DNA of 64,000 bases from Flavobacteriaceae bacterium (GCA_017852395.1 JAFMLE010000005.1:1-64000); one strand, 5' to 3'. Shown: positions 6,512-16,454, counted from the first letter of the stretch. Program-made: numbers and translations. The notes: a model not told the origin generated them from the sequence alone.

Positions 6512-9256
6512 TTAGTCGGGTTTAAAAAAAGGAAGGGCAGGATTCATGATTTCTTCAATCAGTCGTATCAATTGATTTTCAAAATCTAAAAAGTGCTGAT
6601 TGGAGAGGTTGTATTCGTTTTTGTCCTTTTTTTCTTGATCCGGACAACGCAGCGGCAATGTATAACTTGAGCTGTTTTGAAACGCAATAATCCCCGCAGA
6701 AATCAATTGCTTTGGGTGGGCCAAATGATAGAGATAGGCGTAGGTCAATAGCTGAAAAGCCGGTGCTGGATTTTCTTGCGAAAGTAGTTTGTCCCAATCC
6801 TTGAGGTGTAGAGACGCAGGATCGATTTTGCCCGATTTATAATCAATAATTCTAATCTGATCGTTGTATCGATCTATCCGATCAATATGCCCTTTGAGGG
6901 CGATGGTGGCTCCGGAACTTGGCAAAACCAGTGTGTTTTGGACCTCTTTTTCGAGGGATAAGATTTCGATCGTTGCGCCTGCAACAATCTTTTTTTTCTC
7001 GACCTTCAACAAGGTATGACCGTAGTGTTTGAGGGCCTCGAATATTAGATAATTTCTCCCTGTCCGCCGGGTATTCCCGCCGTGAAATTTTGCGTATTGC
7101 TGCGTCAGGTATTGGTCAAATTCGGATTCTAAATGCTTATAATCCTCTATTAGAAGTATTTTGCCGATATAAGGGGTGTATATGTGCTCAAAAACTTCGT
7201 GCAATATGGTGCCGCTTTGTCGTGGATCCATGGCCTCTGCCCATTGTATCGGCGCACGAACTCCAAGTATGTATCGGTTATAAAATTCGGAGGGATCACG
7301 CAAGTAACTGCTTAGGGAGGAAGGGGAAATCCCCTTTTTGGCCCAATGCTCTAATCGATTGAGTACTGCTGCTGTTTTTTGAAGCGTTATCCCCTTTTTG
7401 TCCGTATGAATTATCGGATTACTCAGCGTGTATCTATTTACCTGATGTTTGGGGTGGTGTAACAAATCGAGCTGATGAACAAAACGGCTGGGACCTCCTG
7501 AATCTATGCCTTCACTATGGGTATTGTAAAGAATATGAATGGTTTTGGCGCGTTGTAACAACCGAAAAAAATGATAGCTATAAATGGCGTCTTGCTCCAA
7601 AAAAGTAGGAATCTCAAACTTCATTTTTACATCAAATGGTAAAAAGCTGGGCGACCCTTTCCCTGCGGGCAAGATGCCCTCATTTACGCCTGTGATAATC
7701 ACGGTATCAAAATCTAACAACCGGGTTTCTAACACGCCCATAATCTGCAAACCTTTTAGCGGCGTCCCCGAAAAATCGATGGTTTGCCCCGCTACCAATT
7801 CTCGTATAAACTGTCGCAGCATTGCCAAGCTTGTGAAGATTTGGTGGGCATGCTGATGGGCTTGTAATTGGATGAATATTGATCTAAAACGATCAAAATA
7901 ATAAAGATACCATTGGTTTTGGGTTGTCTTTGAGTCTTCTAAAAAATCAATGAAAAGATCGCTTAACTGAATCAATCTTGTGATCATGGTATCTACCTCC
8001 TTGATGGCTCCAAAAAGTTTGTCAATTAGGTTTTCAAAACCTTTCAATTCCTTGAAGTCATTAAGGCTAATGTAGCGTTTGTTTTGTGCTTCTTTTTGCC
8101 GTATAAATTCTTCCCAATGTGCAATTGTTTCTTTGAGAAAAGCTGCCATAAAAGGGGTGCTTACCAAACTTCGAAATGCTTTGTAAGAAAATCCTGATGG
8201 ATTGTTGTTTTGAAACAGTTCTATGTAATCATTGAAAAAAGAAAATAATGGTGTTTTGCTTAACGGATACCCCATAGTTACATTATAATCCTCAAAATCT
8301 TCGGGTAAACCAGAAAGTGTCGGGATCAATAGTTGCTCATCACCAAGAACAAGTGCCGTAGATTGTTGATGGTCTCTTTTTTGACTTTCCGCAGCCAAAG
8401 TGGCGGCATATTTGGCTTGTGCAATACTTTTGGTGCATTGGATTAGATTGATGGTCTTTTCTTCTCCATAATACGAGCTGAGGACAGGCTTTTTTTGAGC
8501 ACGAAGGTGTTTCCAACTTTCAAAATACTTACGTATAAACCGCCCTGCGTGATGCTGTGTGTCGTTATAAAAATAAGTGTCAATGTCCCAAAAGACCGTA
8601 CCTCTGTTGGCATCCATTATGCCTTGTATCAGAAAAGATTCTGCTTTATTTAGGGCGTTAAAACCAACAAAATAATGGTAGATGTTTGTGTTTTCAAGAT
8701 ACCATTCGAGTTGTTCAACTGCTTCTCTAAATTGTAGGCCCAAATAAGCCTGTTGTTTGTCACTAAGGCGCTCATAGAGGGATTGATATAATCGAGGCGC
8801 TTGTTCCCAAAAATCTAAATAATTGCTAATTAGCGGGGTTCGTTCACCCTCTTGTGCCCAGGTCTTTATTTGATGATAGGATTTTAGATAATCAAACAGC
8901 TGATCGACAGCGACCAAATGGGCGTCGATATCATTAAAATCTTTAAGCAATAAAGGCGCCCAGTTCAAAAATCGGTCAAAACTCTGTGGAGGCGATTCGT
9001 TGGTATTTCCTTTATATACTTCAAAAAACTCGAAGAGTAAGGATAGGGGTTCTATTTTTTCTAAACCGGACAGCTCTCCTACAAAATCTTCGATGCTGCT
9101 AATTTTTGGAGCAAGGGCGGGTTGTTTGCGTTTAAGCGCCAACTCCCGTTTTAAAAATCGTGCTGCCCGTCGACTGGGCAATACAATTACAAGCTGATCA
9201 AAAGGCCGTTGATCTGCCAAAATCTTTGAGGCAACATTTTCAAGGAAAGTTTGCAC
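6512..9256 (-). CDS. AddB/RecB-like PD-(D/E)XK nuclease subunit
   Basis: A 914-residue protein of the AddB type. The N-terminal region (LVIVLPSRRAARFLKREL) occupies the place of a helicase Walker A motif but has no GKT, as in AddB subunits that do not hydrolyse ATP. The C-terminal domain has the PD-(D/E)XK nuclease core, GHIDRID followed by IRIIDYKSGKID. Unlike the Bacillus AddB, the nuclease domain lacks the cysteines for an iron-sulfur cluster. With the UvrD-like gene at 10629-13772 it would form an end-resecting helicase-nuclease for recombination repair. Translation starts with GTG at 9256. The OmpA gene lies between the two subunit genes. Confidence 0.85.
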   Translation of the reverse strand: MQTFLENVASKILADQRPFDQLVIVLPSRRAARFLKRELALKRKQPALAPKISSIEDFVGELSGLEKIEPLSLLFEFFEVYKGNTNESPPQSFDRFLNWAPLLLKDFNDIDAHLVAVDQLFDYLKSYHQIKTWAQEGERTPLISNYLDFWEQAPRLYQSLYERLSDKQQAYLGLQFREAVEQLEWYLENTNIYHYFVGFNALNKAESFLIQGIMDANRGTVFWDIDTYFYNDTQHHAGRFIRKYFESWKHLRAQKKPVLSSYYGEEKTINLIQCTKSIAQAKYAATLAAESQKRDHQQSTALVLGDEQLLIPTLSGLPEDFEDYNVTMGYPLSKTPLFSFFNDYIELFQNNNPSGFSYKAFRSLVSTPFMAAFLKETIAHWEEFIRQKEAQNKRYISLNDFKELKGFENLIDKLFGAIKEVDTMITRLIQLSDLFIDFLEDSKTTQNQWYLYYFDRFRSIFIQLQAHQHAHQIFTSLAMLRQFIRELVAGQTIDFSGTPLKGLQIMGVLETRLLDFDTVIITGVNEGILPAGKGSPSFLPFDVKMKFEIPTFLEQDAIYSYHFFRLLQRAKTIHILYNTHSEGIDSGGPSRFVHQLDLLHHPKHQVNRYTLSNPIIHTDKKGITLQKTAAVLNRLEHWAKKGISPSSLSSYLRDPSEFYNRYILGVRAPIQWAEAMDPRQSGTILHEVFEHIYTPYIGKILLIEDYKHLESEFDQYLTQQYAKFHGGNTRRTGRNYLIFEALKHYGHTLLKVEKKKIVAGATIEILSLEKEVQNTLVLPSSGATIALKGHIDRIDRYNDQIRIIDYKSGKIDPASLHLKDWDKLLSQENPAPAFQLLTYAYLYHLAHPKQLISAGIIAFQNSSSYTLPLRCPDQEKKDKNEYNLSNQHFLDFENQLIRLIEEIMNPALPFFKPD

Positions 9257-9266
9257 CCTCTAAAAT

Positions 9267-9297
9267 AACAAATCGCCCAATATTTGGGCGATTTGTT
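9267..9297 (-). terminator. 14-bp hairpin after the OmpA gene
   Basis: AACAAATCGCCCAA (9267-9280) and TTGGGCGATTTGTT (9284-9297) form a perfect 14-base-pair stem with a three-base loop. On the minus strand it lies 28 bases after the OmpA stop and is followed by ATTTTA, a weak T-tract. It would separate the OmpA transcript from the downstream nuclease gene. Confidence 0.75.
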
Positions 9298-9324
9298 CTT
9301 ATTTATCAATGATTATAAAATTCA

Positions 9325-10512
9325 TTATTGATCGATAGAGAACGAAACCCGTCTATTGGCTTTTCGGCCATCTTCTGTTTTATTAGAAGCCACCGGTTCA
9401 GTCTCTCCCTTGCCAATAGCGGTAAACTGGTTGGGATTAAGCCCTCGTTTTATCAGATAATTGACAACCGTTTGGGCGCGCATTTCGGACAAGGCCATAT
9501 TAAATTCTGCACTTCCTATGCTATCCGTGTGTCCGGTTACAACAACTTGAGCGTCTGGATACTCTTTTAAGATTTCATAAATCCCTTCTAATGCATCTAT
9601 CGAATCTGGGATGATGCTGTATGAATTGAATTTGAATAAAAGTACCTGTCCTAAAACATTAAGTGTTTCACGTTGTTGTTGCTCCATTTCGGGACATCCA
9701 TTATTGGCTTGAGTACCTGCATTATCAGGACAACGATCGTTCATATCTTTTATGCCATCACCATCGCGATCTGGACAGCCATCAAAAGCAACTAAACCGG
9801 GAACATCGGGACATTGATCTTCTTCATCGATGACGCCATCATCATCTGTGTCTACTTCACCAAATCTAAATTGAAGTCCTAGGATATGTTGGAAGTGTTT
9901 TATGCCATAGGACGTACCGGTAGCCTTGTAAGTCGTTCCTAGGTTTAGCCCTACCCGCTTTTTATCACCAAGCATGTAGGCGATCCCCGCTCCAGCGTTG
10001 AAGCTCCCATCTCCTTTTTCTCCAAAAATACTATAGCCGCCGCCAAATTCGAGATAAGGCTCTACCCGATTCCATTTTAAAAGGGTGTTGATGTTGTATT
10101 TGATTATGGCATCGGCGTTAAAATAACTTGCATCAGCGGGCTCAGGGCCATATTTTGTAAGTGTGTTAAAACCAAAACGAAAACCCAAAGAGAATCCCCG
10201 TCCAACATAATTGCTTATACCAATGTAGGACAGAAAGGGGGAGATGTTCCAATGAGCATCTACTTTAAAGAAATCCTCAAACAGTTCGCCATAAGGGTTT
10301 TGGCCAGTAGGATATACATCAACTGCATTAATCCCCATCTCAACCTGCCATGGGTAGGTTTCTGATTGTGCTTGTGTTTGGAAATAAAAATTAAAGATTA
10401 AAAACGTAGTGAGTAGGAGTAGTTTTTTTTCATTGTAATAGGGGGCTTTAAGTTTTTCTAAACTGCTAAACAACACAAAAAACCGCTTGTTAAAGCAGTA
10501 CGGATTGACCAT
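9325..10512 (-). CDS. OmpA-family outer membrane protein with TSP type 3 repeats
   Basis: A 395-residue envelope protein. An N-terminal beta-barrel-like domain (about 50-225) is followed by calcium-binding thrombospondin type 3 repeats (DTDDDGVIDEEDQCPD, DRDGDGIKDMNDRCPD) and a C-terminal OmpA peptidoglycan-binding domain with VVVTGHTDSIGSAEFN and ALSEMRAQTVVNYLIKRG. It should anchor the outer membrane to the cell wall. The start is a problem: the in-frame ATG at 10512 puts about 28 residues before the signal peptide (LLLLTTFLIFNFYFQTQAQ), while a better-placed ATG at 10433 is out of frame because of a run of eight A. One extra A would give MKKKLLLLTTF and a 369-residue protein. Confidence 0.88.
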   Translation of the reverse strand: MVNPYCFNKRFFVLFSSLEKLKAPYYNEKKLLLLTTFLIFNFYFQTQAQSETYPWQVEMGINAVDVYPTGQNPYGELFEDFFKVDAHWNISPFLSYIGISNYVGRGFSLGFRFGFNTLTKYGPEPADASYFNADAIIKYNINTLLKWNRVEPYLEFGGGYSIFGEKGDGSFNAGAGIAYMLGDKKRVGLNLGTTYKATGTSYGIKHFQHILGLQFRFGEVDTDDDGVIDEEDQCPDVPGLVAFDGCPDRDGDGIKDMNDRCPDNAGTQANNGCPEMEQQQRETLNVLGQVLLFKFNSYSIIPDSIDALEGIYEILKEYPDAQVVVTGHTDSIGSAEFNMALSEMRAQTVVNYLIKRGLNPNQFTAIGKGETEPVASNKTEDGRKANRRVSFSIDQ

Positions 10513-10555
10513 AAAAGTGTTGAGATATTTAATAATGTTTGCGATTTGGGTTCCT

Positions 10556-10587
10556 CAAATTTATAAGATTTATATTAATTCTTATAA
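10556..10587 (-). promoter_or_regulatory. Promoter and inverted repeat before the OmpA gene
   Basis: On the minus strand TAAATTTG (10563-10556) matches the -7 consensus, placing the transcript start near 10550. TTATAAGA (10561-10568) and TCTTATAA (10580-10587) form an inverted repeat overlapping and just upstream of the box, a position suited to an operator. It could instead be part of the weak end of the upstream helicase transcript. Confidence 0.45.
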
Positions 10588-10628
10588 TATTCTTAGGGTT
10601 TTTCGCGCTTTGAAGCAAAAAAAGAGGG

Positions 10629-13600
10629 CTATAACTCCATAACCACAACCTTTTTGTCGAGATATACGAGGAATTGATGGGCAATTGGAGTTTCTAAAAA
10701 AGACAATGCTTCTGCGTATTGTTGCAGCTGATTCTGATGGGTAGAATGGGGTTTCCCAGTTTTAAAATCAATCAGTGTGATCCCTTGGGGTGTTTGTACA
10801 AAACGATCGGGGCGCAATGTTTCGCCATTTGGCATCAGGAGTTCTTGCTCGATCCAAATGTCGATTCCTTCTTCAAAAGCATGATGCAGTTTTGGATGCC
10901 CAACAACCGTTTTGAATAGGGGTTTTAATTTTTTTCCTTGCTCAGGCAACACCCATCCAAATTGTATTGCTCGTTCAAAAACTTCATCGACCTGATGTTG
11001 GTATTTTATTGCGGCAAAAAGTTGATGAATCAGGATTCCATACGCTCTTGGTGTTACGCCTTGTTGATCGGCATCGGGTCGATCCATCTGATTGATGAGG
11101 CGTTTTTGCCACCCAAGGCCTAGTTGCATTTTAAATTTTCGCGGGGCAATCGATTGGTCTTTTGATTCGCCTATTCTAGGGGTTTGGCTTCCCCATTCAA
11201 ACGAAGTTCCATGATCGGAGGCAAGACCTTCTTCTTTTAGAAAACCATGCAACAAAGTGGCGTAATTTTTGTTTGGATCGTCCGTGTCGTGTCTGCTAAT
11301 AATATGCAATTGATCTACCGCTCTTGTACAAGCAACATAAAGCACGTTGGCGGCATCTAACTGAGCTGAAGCACTGTTTTTATGATACGCCTCCGCTACT
11401 GATGTTGGATACTTTTCGAGTTTTTTAGAACTTTTAAACCACCCCCATTCTAAAGGGGGGGCTGTGTGGATCGGTGCCCATATACGGTCCTTATTGGGTT
11501 GAAATTCGGCTTCTAGAAATGGCAAAAATACCACCGGAAATTCAAGCCCTTTAGCCTTGTGAATTGTCATGATCTGAACGGCATCTATGGATTCTGAAAG
11601 CTGAAGACTCCACCGTTGGTGATGCCGTTCCCAATGCCGTTCAAAATGATGCCAGGAGGCCAAGTGATTGCAACTAAACTCATGAAGTGCATCTAAGAAA
11701 AACTGAATATAAACATCGCTTTCAAAGGGTAGTTTGAGCGTGCTCAAAGCATATTCTACACCCTCATATAGCGATAAACTTTGAAAAACATCAAAATCAA
11801 AAGTGGTCTCATAAGTGGTATTAAATTTTTGAAGTGCTCCATAAAAAGAGCCTTCTAAATATGTTTTCATAAAATCATAAAAGGGATGTTCTGCCCCTTT
11901 CTCTTCCCAAAGCAATTCAAAAAACTGACGTCTAAACTCGGGATTGTTGACGTCCAATACAAGTTGAATCAGCCCCATAAGCCCTTGTACACGAGGTGCT
12001 TGTGACAACAACAATGCTTCTGACGAAATAACAGGAATGTTTTGGGCAGAAAGCCCTTTTGCAACTTGTGTAGCGGTGTCTTTTTGGCGGACCAAAACCA
12101 CCATGTCAGACCACTTATAGTGTTGGGCCTTACGCGCTAACAGTTGCGTTACTAGGGTGCTGATATAGGGTGCTGATCGCTCAGCTTTCTTTTTCCCCTC
12201 TGGGATCAGAGTGATGGTTACACACCCTTGTTTTTGATCTATTGGTTGCTGTGCTGCTTGCCCATATAATGCTTGATGCTCCGCCGCACTAAGATGCTTG
12301 CCGAGATAGGTAAACAAACGGTTATTGAAATCAACAATTTGGGAGGCGCTTCGATAATTAGAAGGCAATTTTTCTATATTGGGTTTTATTTGAAAAGGGG
12401 TCTGTGCTGCAAGCAATCCCAAAAATTGATCTACATGACCTCCACGCCAACGGTAAATGGCCTGTTTGGCATCCCCGACCAAAAACAGCGAGCCCGGATC
12501 TCCCCCTTGACGAACACCTTCTAAGGTGTTGGAAATTAACGGCACCAAGTTTTTCCATTGCAATTGGGAGGTATCCTGAAATTCATCGATATAGTAGTTC
12601 AAATACTTTTCGCCCAGACGTTCGTAGATAAATGGTGCCGGTTGTTTGGCAATAACCGCGGCAATCAATTCATTGAAACGCCCTAAAAGCATTTGTTGAT
12701 TTTCGTGCTGGAGGGTTTCTAAGGTTTTTTCCATTTGCCCCAGCAAAGACAAGGGAGTCAACTGACCCAAAAGCTTTTGGGATTGGACCAACCTAAAGAC
12801 ATGGCTTTTTTGTGCATTGAATGCCTCCAAAAGAACAGGAAGCAACTGATCGATGTATTTCTTATGCAGCTCGGGGGTTGCTTTTTTATAGATATTGGTT
12901 CCGTTTTCTAAGTTTTCTTGAAGCTTGTTGTTATAAGTGCTTTCTATCTTATCTACTTTCTTTTCGTCAAAATCAATAAATTGTTGAAAATGGTTAAAAA
13001 CCATTCCACGATTAAAATCACTCGCATCAAGTCCTTTAGAGGTCATTAATTCAACCGTTTGCTTGCCAACAGTCCGAAGGTCACTAGCAATCTGATCGAT
13101 AACTTGAACAAGTCTGTCTTTTATTGTTTTAAAATCTTGATGGGTAAGATTTTTGAGATGTTTTAATGGAATCCGATCGTTTTCATTCATCAACAAGGGC
13201 GCTACATCTTTGAGATCTATTCCCACATCCCAACTTTTTTGATCCTTGAGCTTTTGCAAGCTAAAGGCCACCAACAAGGGTGTGATTGTATCGTCTTCTC
13301 CCACTTTATCTAACAACGTATCGATGAGTGCGTCTAAAATTTCATCCGAATCAACAACCACTTCAAAACTGTAGGGAAGTTTGAGGTCTGTGGCAAAAGT
13401 GCGTACCAAACGATGGTTAAATTTGTCTATGGTAAGCACGTCAAAAGCACCATAGTCTTGCAACAATTGACGTAACCGAATTTGAGAACGTTCTTGCAAA
13501 ACAGTCTCAGAAAGCCCTAAATCCTCACACAAGGCAGCAGCCATGGGCTGGTCTTTTGGGTCTTTTGCCAAAGCAGCGAGTGTGGTAAGGATTCGTGATT

Positions 13601-13772
13601 TCATCTCTTGCACCGCTTTGTTGGTAAAGGTCAAGGCAAGCATTTCTCGAAATGGATAAGGCTTTGTTTTGCCCAACAATTCTTTGAGATAATGAAAAAC
13701 CAAGGTATAGGTCTTGCCAGAGCCTGCGGAGGCACTTATGATTTTAAAAGCATGTGTTTTCGATGTAGGCAC
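10629..13772 (-). CDS. UvrD-type helicase with C-terminal nuclease (AddA/RecB-like)
   Basis: A 1047-residue superfamily 1 helicase-nuclease. Walker A is SASAGSGKT (residues 13-21), Walker B is YYIDEFQDTS (about 390), followed by FLVGDAKQAIYRWRGG and the late motif VQIMTIHKAKGLEFPVVFLP. The C-terminus ends in a RecB/AddA-type nuclease, with Asp in ETLRPDRF and the core LIDFKTGKP. Together with the AddB-like protein at 6512-9256 it should process double-strand ends for RecA. Translation starts with GTG at 13772; upstream sodA is divergent. The subunit arrangement is AddAB-like rather than RecBCD, since no RecC or RecD gene is present. Confidence 0.9.
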   Translation of the reverse strand: MPTSKTHAFKIISASAGSGKTYTLVFHYLKELLGKTKPYPFREMLALTFTNKAVQEMKSRILTTLAALAKDPKDQPMAAALCEDLGLSETVLQERSQIRLRQLLQDYGAFDVLTIDKFNHRLVRTFATDLKLPYSFEVVVDSDEILDALIDTLLDKVGEDDTITPLLVAFSLQKLKDQKSWDVGIDLKDVAPLLMNENDRIPLKHLKNLTHQDFKTIKDRLVQVIDQIASDLRTVGKQTVELMTSKGLDASDFNRGMVFNHFQQFIDFDEKKVDKIESTYNNKLQENLENGTNIYKKATPELHKKYIDQLLPVLLEAFNAQKSHVFRLVQSQKLLGQLTPLSLLGQMEKTLETLQHENQQMLLGRFNELIAAVIAKQPAPFIYERLGEKYLNYYIDEFQDTSQLQWKNLVPLISNTLEGVRQGGDPGSLFLVGDAKQAIYRWRGGHVDQFLGLLAAQTPFQIKPNIEKLPSNYRSASQIVDFNNRLFTYLGKHLSAAEHQALYGQAAQQPIDQKQGCVTITLIPEGKKKAERSAPYISTLVTQLLARKAQHYKWSDMVVLVRQKDTATQVAKGLSAQNIPVISSEALLLSQAPRVQGLMGLIQLVLDVNNPEFRRQFFELLWEEKGAEHPFYDFMKTYLEGSFYGALQKFNTTYETTFDFDVFQSLSLYEGVEYALSTLKLPFESDVYIQFFLDALHEFSCNHLASWHHFERHWERHHQRWSLQLSESIDAVQIMTIHKAKGLEFPVVFLPFLEAEFQPNKDRIWAPIHTAPPLEWGWFKSSKKLEKYPTSVAEAYHKNSASAQLDAANVLYVACTRAVDQLHIISRHDTDDPNKNYATLLHGFLKEEGLASDHGTSFEWGSQTPRIGESKDQSIAPRKFKMQLGLGWQKRLINQMDRPDADQQGVTPRAYGILIHQLFAAIKYQHQVDEVFERAIQFGWVLPEQGKKLKPLFKTVVGHPKLHHAFEEGIDIWIEQELLMPNGETLRPDRFVQTPQGITLIDFKTGKPHSTHQNQLQQYAEALSFLETPIAHQFLVYLDKKVVVMEL

Positions 13773-13827
13773 TAACTAAAAGTAGTGGTTTTAAAAGCCA
13801 TATAAAACAGATTGCCAAAAGAAATTC

Positions 13828-13835
13828 TATTTTTG
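13828..13835 (+). promoter_or_regulatory. -7 element TATTTTTG before sodA
   Basis: Exact TAnnTTTG match, 28 bases before the sodA ATG. A TTG at 13812-13814 is too close (13 bases) to be a standard -33 element. Confidence 0.5.
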
Positions 13836-13863
13836 TAGGTATAAACTAAAAAAAATCATTGTT

Positions 13864-14472
13864 ATGGCTTTTGAACTTCCCCCATTACCTTATGCTTATG
13901 ATGCGTTAGAACCGCATATCGATGCCCGTACTATGGAAATCCATCACGGAAAACACCACAACGGTTATACAACCAATCTCAATAACGCAATTGCTGGAAC
14001 TGCACTCGAAAATACGTCAATCGAAACGATGTTGTCCAATTTGGATATGAACAATGCGGCTGTAAGAAATAATGGCGGCGGGTTCTATAATCACACCCTT
14101 TTTTGGGAATCCATGCACCCCCAAGGTGGTGGCACACCCCAAGGGGATCTTGCCAAGGCTATAGATGCTGCATTTGGTTCGTTTGATGGGTTTAAAGATA
14201 CTTTTGCAAAAGCAGCCGCTACCCGTTTTGGTTCGGGATGGGCATGGCTTTGTGTACACCCTGGAGGTAAACTTGAGGTATGCTCTTCGGCAAACCAAGA
14301 CAACCCCATTATGCCCGGTATTGGCTGTGGTGGCACTCCCATACTAGGACTAGATGTTTGGGAACATGCCTATTATCTAAACTATCAAAACAGAAGACCC
14401 GATTATATTCAAGCGTTTTTCAATGTGATCCACTGGGATAAAGTTGCGGAACGTTATGCGCAAAATCAATAA
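13864..14472 (+). CDS. sodA: Superoxide dismutase, Mn-type sequence
   Basis: A 202-residue Fe/Mn superoxide dismutase that converts superoxide to oxygen and hydrogen peroxide in the cytoplasm; no signal peptide is present. Metal ligands are His27 (MEIHHGKHH), His77 (YNHTLFW), Asp164 and His168 (DVWEHAYY). Two specificity positions look Mn-like: glycines before the second ligand (GGGFYNH) instead of the FeSOD glutamine, and Gln145 in SSANQDNPI, where MnSOD supplies its outer-sphere glutamine. Cambialistic enzymes can share these residues, so the metal is an inference. The gene is monocistronic, with a strong terminator after it. Confidence 0.95.
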   Translation: MAFELPPLPYAYDALEPHIDARTMEIHHGKHHNGYTTNLNNAIAGTALENTSIETMLSNLDMNNAAVRNNGGGFYNHTLFWESMHPQGGGTPQGDLAKAIDAAFGSFDGFKDTFAKAAATRFGSGWAWLCVHPGGKLEVCSSANQDNPIMPGIGCGGTPILGLDVWEHAYYLNYQNRRPDYIQAFFNVIHWDKVAERYAQNQ

Positions 14473-14489
14473 CTGATACTCTCCCTGAC

Positions 14490-14523
14490 AAAAAAAGGAG
14501 GAATAAATTCCTCCTTTTTTTTT
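14490..14523. terminator. Bidirectional terminator between sodA and purF
   Basis: GGAGGAA (14497-14503), a TAAA loop and TTCCTCC (14508-14514), flanked by an A-run and a T-run that extend the stem and give U-tracts on both strands. It lies between the convergent sodA and purF genes and can end both transcripts. Confidence 0.92.
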
Positions 14524-14541
14524 ATAGAATTCATTTTACGA

Positions 14542-16437
14542 TCAATAGGCTCTGGCCGATTTGCCTTCATAAAAATTCATAAAGGCACGGTTTACCATAC
14601 GATTACCCCCAGGCGTGGGATAGTCTCCCGAAAAATACCAGTCTCCCAAGTGTTCGGGACAAGCCCGATGAAGATCTTCAATTTTCTGAAAAATAATTTG
14701 TACTTCAGAACGGATTTCATGATCGAGCAATGCGGCAATTTTATGCGAAATTTCAACATCACTAAAGGGTGCGTAGAGTGCCTTAACGCAATTGGTAACT
14801 TCTGTAACCGGTAGCGCAACACTTGCTTGACAGTTTTTATATATAGTATCTAATACTTTTTGAAGCGTTCCTTGATCCTTATGTAGGGCCAGTGCGGCCT
14901 GAAAGGCAATAAAATCCTGGAGCTTTGCCATGTCTATTCCATAACAATCGGGATAACGTATCTGAGGCGCGCTAGAAACTACAATGATTTTTTTGGGTTG
15001 TAAGCGGTCGAGCATCTTTAAGATGCTTTTTTGAAGTGTTGTCCCACGAACAATACTATCGTCGATGATGACCAAATTATCGGTGGGTTTGACCACACCA
15101 TAGGTTACGTCATATACATGTGCTACTAGATCATCTCGACTCGAATCTTCGGTAATAAAGGTTCGTAGCTTGGCATCCTTAATTGCGATTTTTTCGATCC
15201 TTGGCTTTAAGTTGATCAACCGTTCTAAGGCTTCATTATCGGGGCGATTTTCGGACAAAAGAGCCTTGGTCAATTCTTTTTTGGCGTGTGCCTGTGCTGC
15301 GCCGATCATCCCATAAAAAGATGTCTCTGCTGTATTGGGTATGTAAGAAAATACAGTGTTTTCTAAATCCTCATCTATAGATTTTAAGATGTGAGGAAAC
15401 AAGTATTGGCCCAGTTTTTTGCGCTCGGTATAAATTTCAAAATCACTCCCTCTAGAAAAATAGATGCGTTCAAAAGAACAGGATTTTTTTTCTCTCGGAG
15501 GGATAATTTCTTTGATGATGCTGTCGCCATGCTTTTTGGTAATAATTGCATGACCAGGATCTAGTTCTTTCACTTGCTCAAAGGGTACATTAAACACCGT
15601 TTGTATTACTGGGCGCTCCGATGCGACAACCACGATTTCGTCGTCGTTGTAGTAGTAGGCGGGGCGGATTCCAGAGGGGTCGCGCAAGACAAAGGAGTCA
15701 CCGTGTCCAAGCAACCCAGCCATGGCATATCCACCGTCCCAGTTTTTGGCTGCTTTGCGTAGGACTTTGTGCATTTTGAGACGGGCTGCAATCTGGGGAG
15801 AGGCTGTCGCTTTATCAAAGCCTTCCTTTTTGAGGGTTTTATATATTTTGGCCACCGCATCGTCCAAAAAATGGCCGATTTTTTCCATTACGGTTATCGT
15901 ATCGGCACGCTCTTTGGGGTGCTGACCAAGATCTACCAAGTTCTGAAACAACTCATTTACATTGGTCATATTAAAGTTTCCGGCAACAATCAGGTTGCGG
16001 TGCATCCAGTTGTTTTGACGTAAAAAGGGATGAACACTTTCCAAGCTGTTTTTGCCATAGGTGCCGTATCTTACATGACCAAGCATAAGCTCACCGACAT
16101 AGGGTACGGCTTCTTTGAGCTGGTCTGGGTGTTCTAGAATTTGAGAGTCAACTTTGGTTGCCTGCCGAATGCGTTTGTTGATTTTATCAAAAATATGTTG
16201 AATGGGCTGCTGATTGTTAGAACGTACACGACTGATGTAGCGTTGGCCAGGTTGCATATTAAATTTGATGCTTGCAAATCCAGCGCCGTCTTGACCACGG
16301 TTGTGCTGCTTTTCCATCATCAAATACATCTTGTTGATGCCGTATAGCGCAGTGCCGTACTTTTCTTTGTAGTAAGCTAGCGGTTTTTTTAGATGGATCA
16401 GTGCAATTCCGCACTCGTGTTTTATCTGGTCGCTCAT
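14542..16437 (-). CDS. purF: Amidophosphoribosyltransferase (PurF)
   Basis: A 631-residue class II glutamine amidotransferase plus phosphoribosyltransferase, catalysing the first step of purine synthesis (PRPP plus glutamine to phosphoribosylamine). From the ATG at 16437 the protein starts MSDQIKHECGIAL; Cys9 is the nucleophile, exposed after removal of a short propeptide as in Bacillus PurF. A TTG three codons earlier is a less likely start. The PRPP loop is NLVIIDDSIVRGTT. It is longer than the roughly 500 residues of E. coli PurF, with extra sequence in the amidotransferase half (FDKINKRIRQAT...). It is the last gene of the purN-rnhA-pfkB-purF operon. Confidence 0.9.
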   Translation of the reverse strand: MSDQIKHECGIALIHLKKPLAYYKEKYGTALYGINKMYLMMEKQHNRGQDGAGFASIKFNMQPGQRYISRVRSNNQQPIQHIFDKINKRIRQATKVDSQILEHPDQLKEAVPYVGELMLGHVRYGTYGKNSLESVHPFLRQNNWMHRNLIVAGNFNMTNVNELFQNLVDLGQHPKERADTITVMEKIGHFLDDAVAKIYKTLKKEGFDKATASPQIAARLKMHKVLRKAAKNWDGGYAMAGLLGHGDSFVLRDPSGIRPAYYYNDDEIVVVASERPVIQTVFNVPFEQVKELDPGHAIITKKHGDSIIKEIIPPREKKSCSFERIYFSRGSDFEIYTERKKLGQYLFPHILKSIDEDLENTVFSYIPNTAETSFYGMIGAAQAHAKKELTKALLSENRPDNEALERLINLKPRIEKIAIKDAKLRTFITEDSSRDDLVAHVYDVTYGVVKPTDNLVIIDDSIVRGTTLQKSILKMLDRLQPKKIIVVSSAPQIRYPDCYGIDMAKLQDFIAFQAALALHKDQGTLQKVLDTIYKNCQASVALPVTEVTNCVKALYAPFSDVEISHKIAALLDHEIRSEVQIIFQKIEDLHRACPEHLGDWYFSGDYPTPGGNRMVNRAFMNFYEGKSARAY

Positions 16438-16454
16438 CTTAGCCAAAGATAGGT

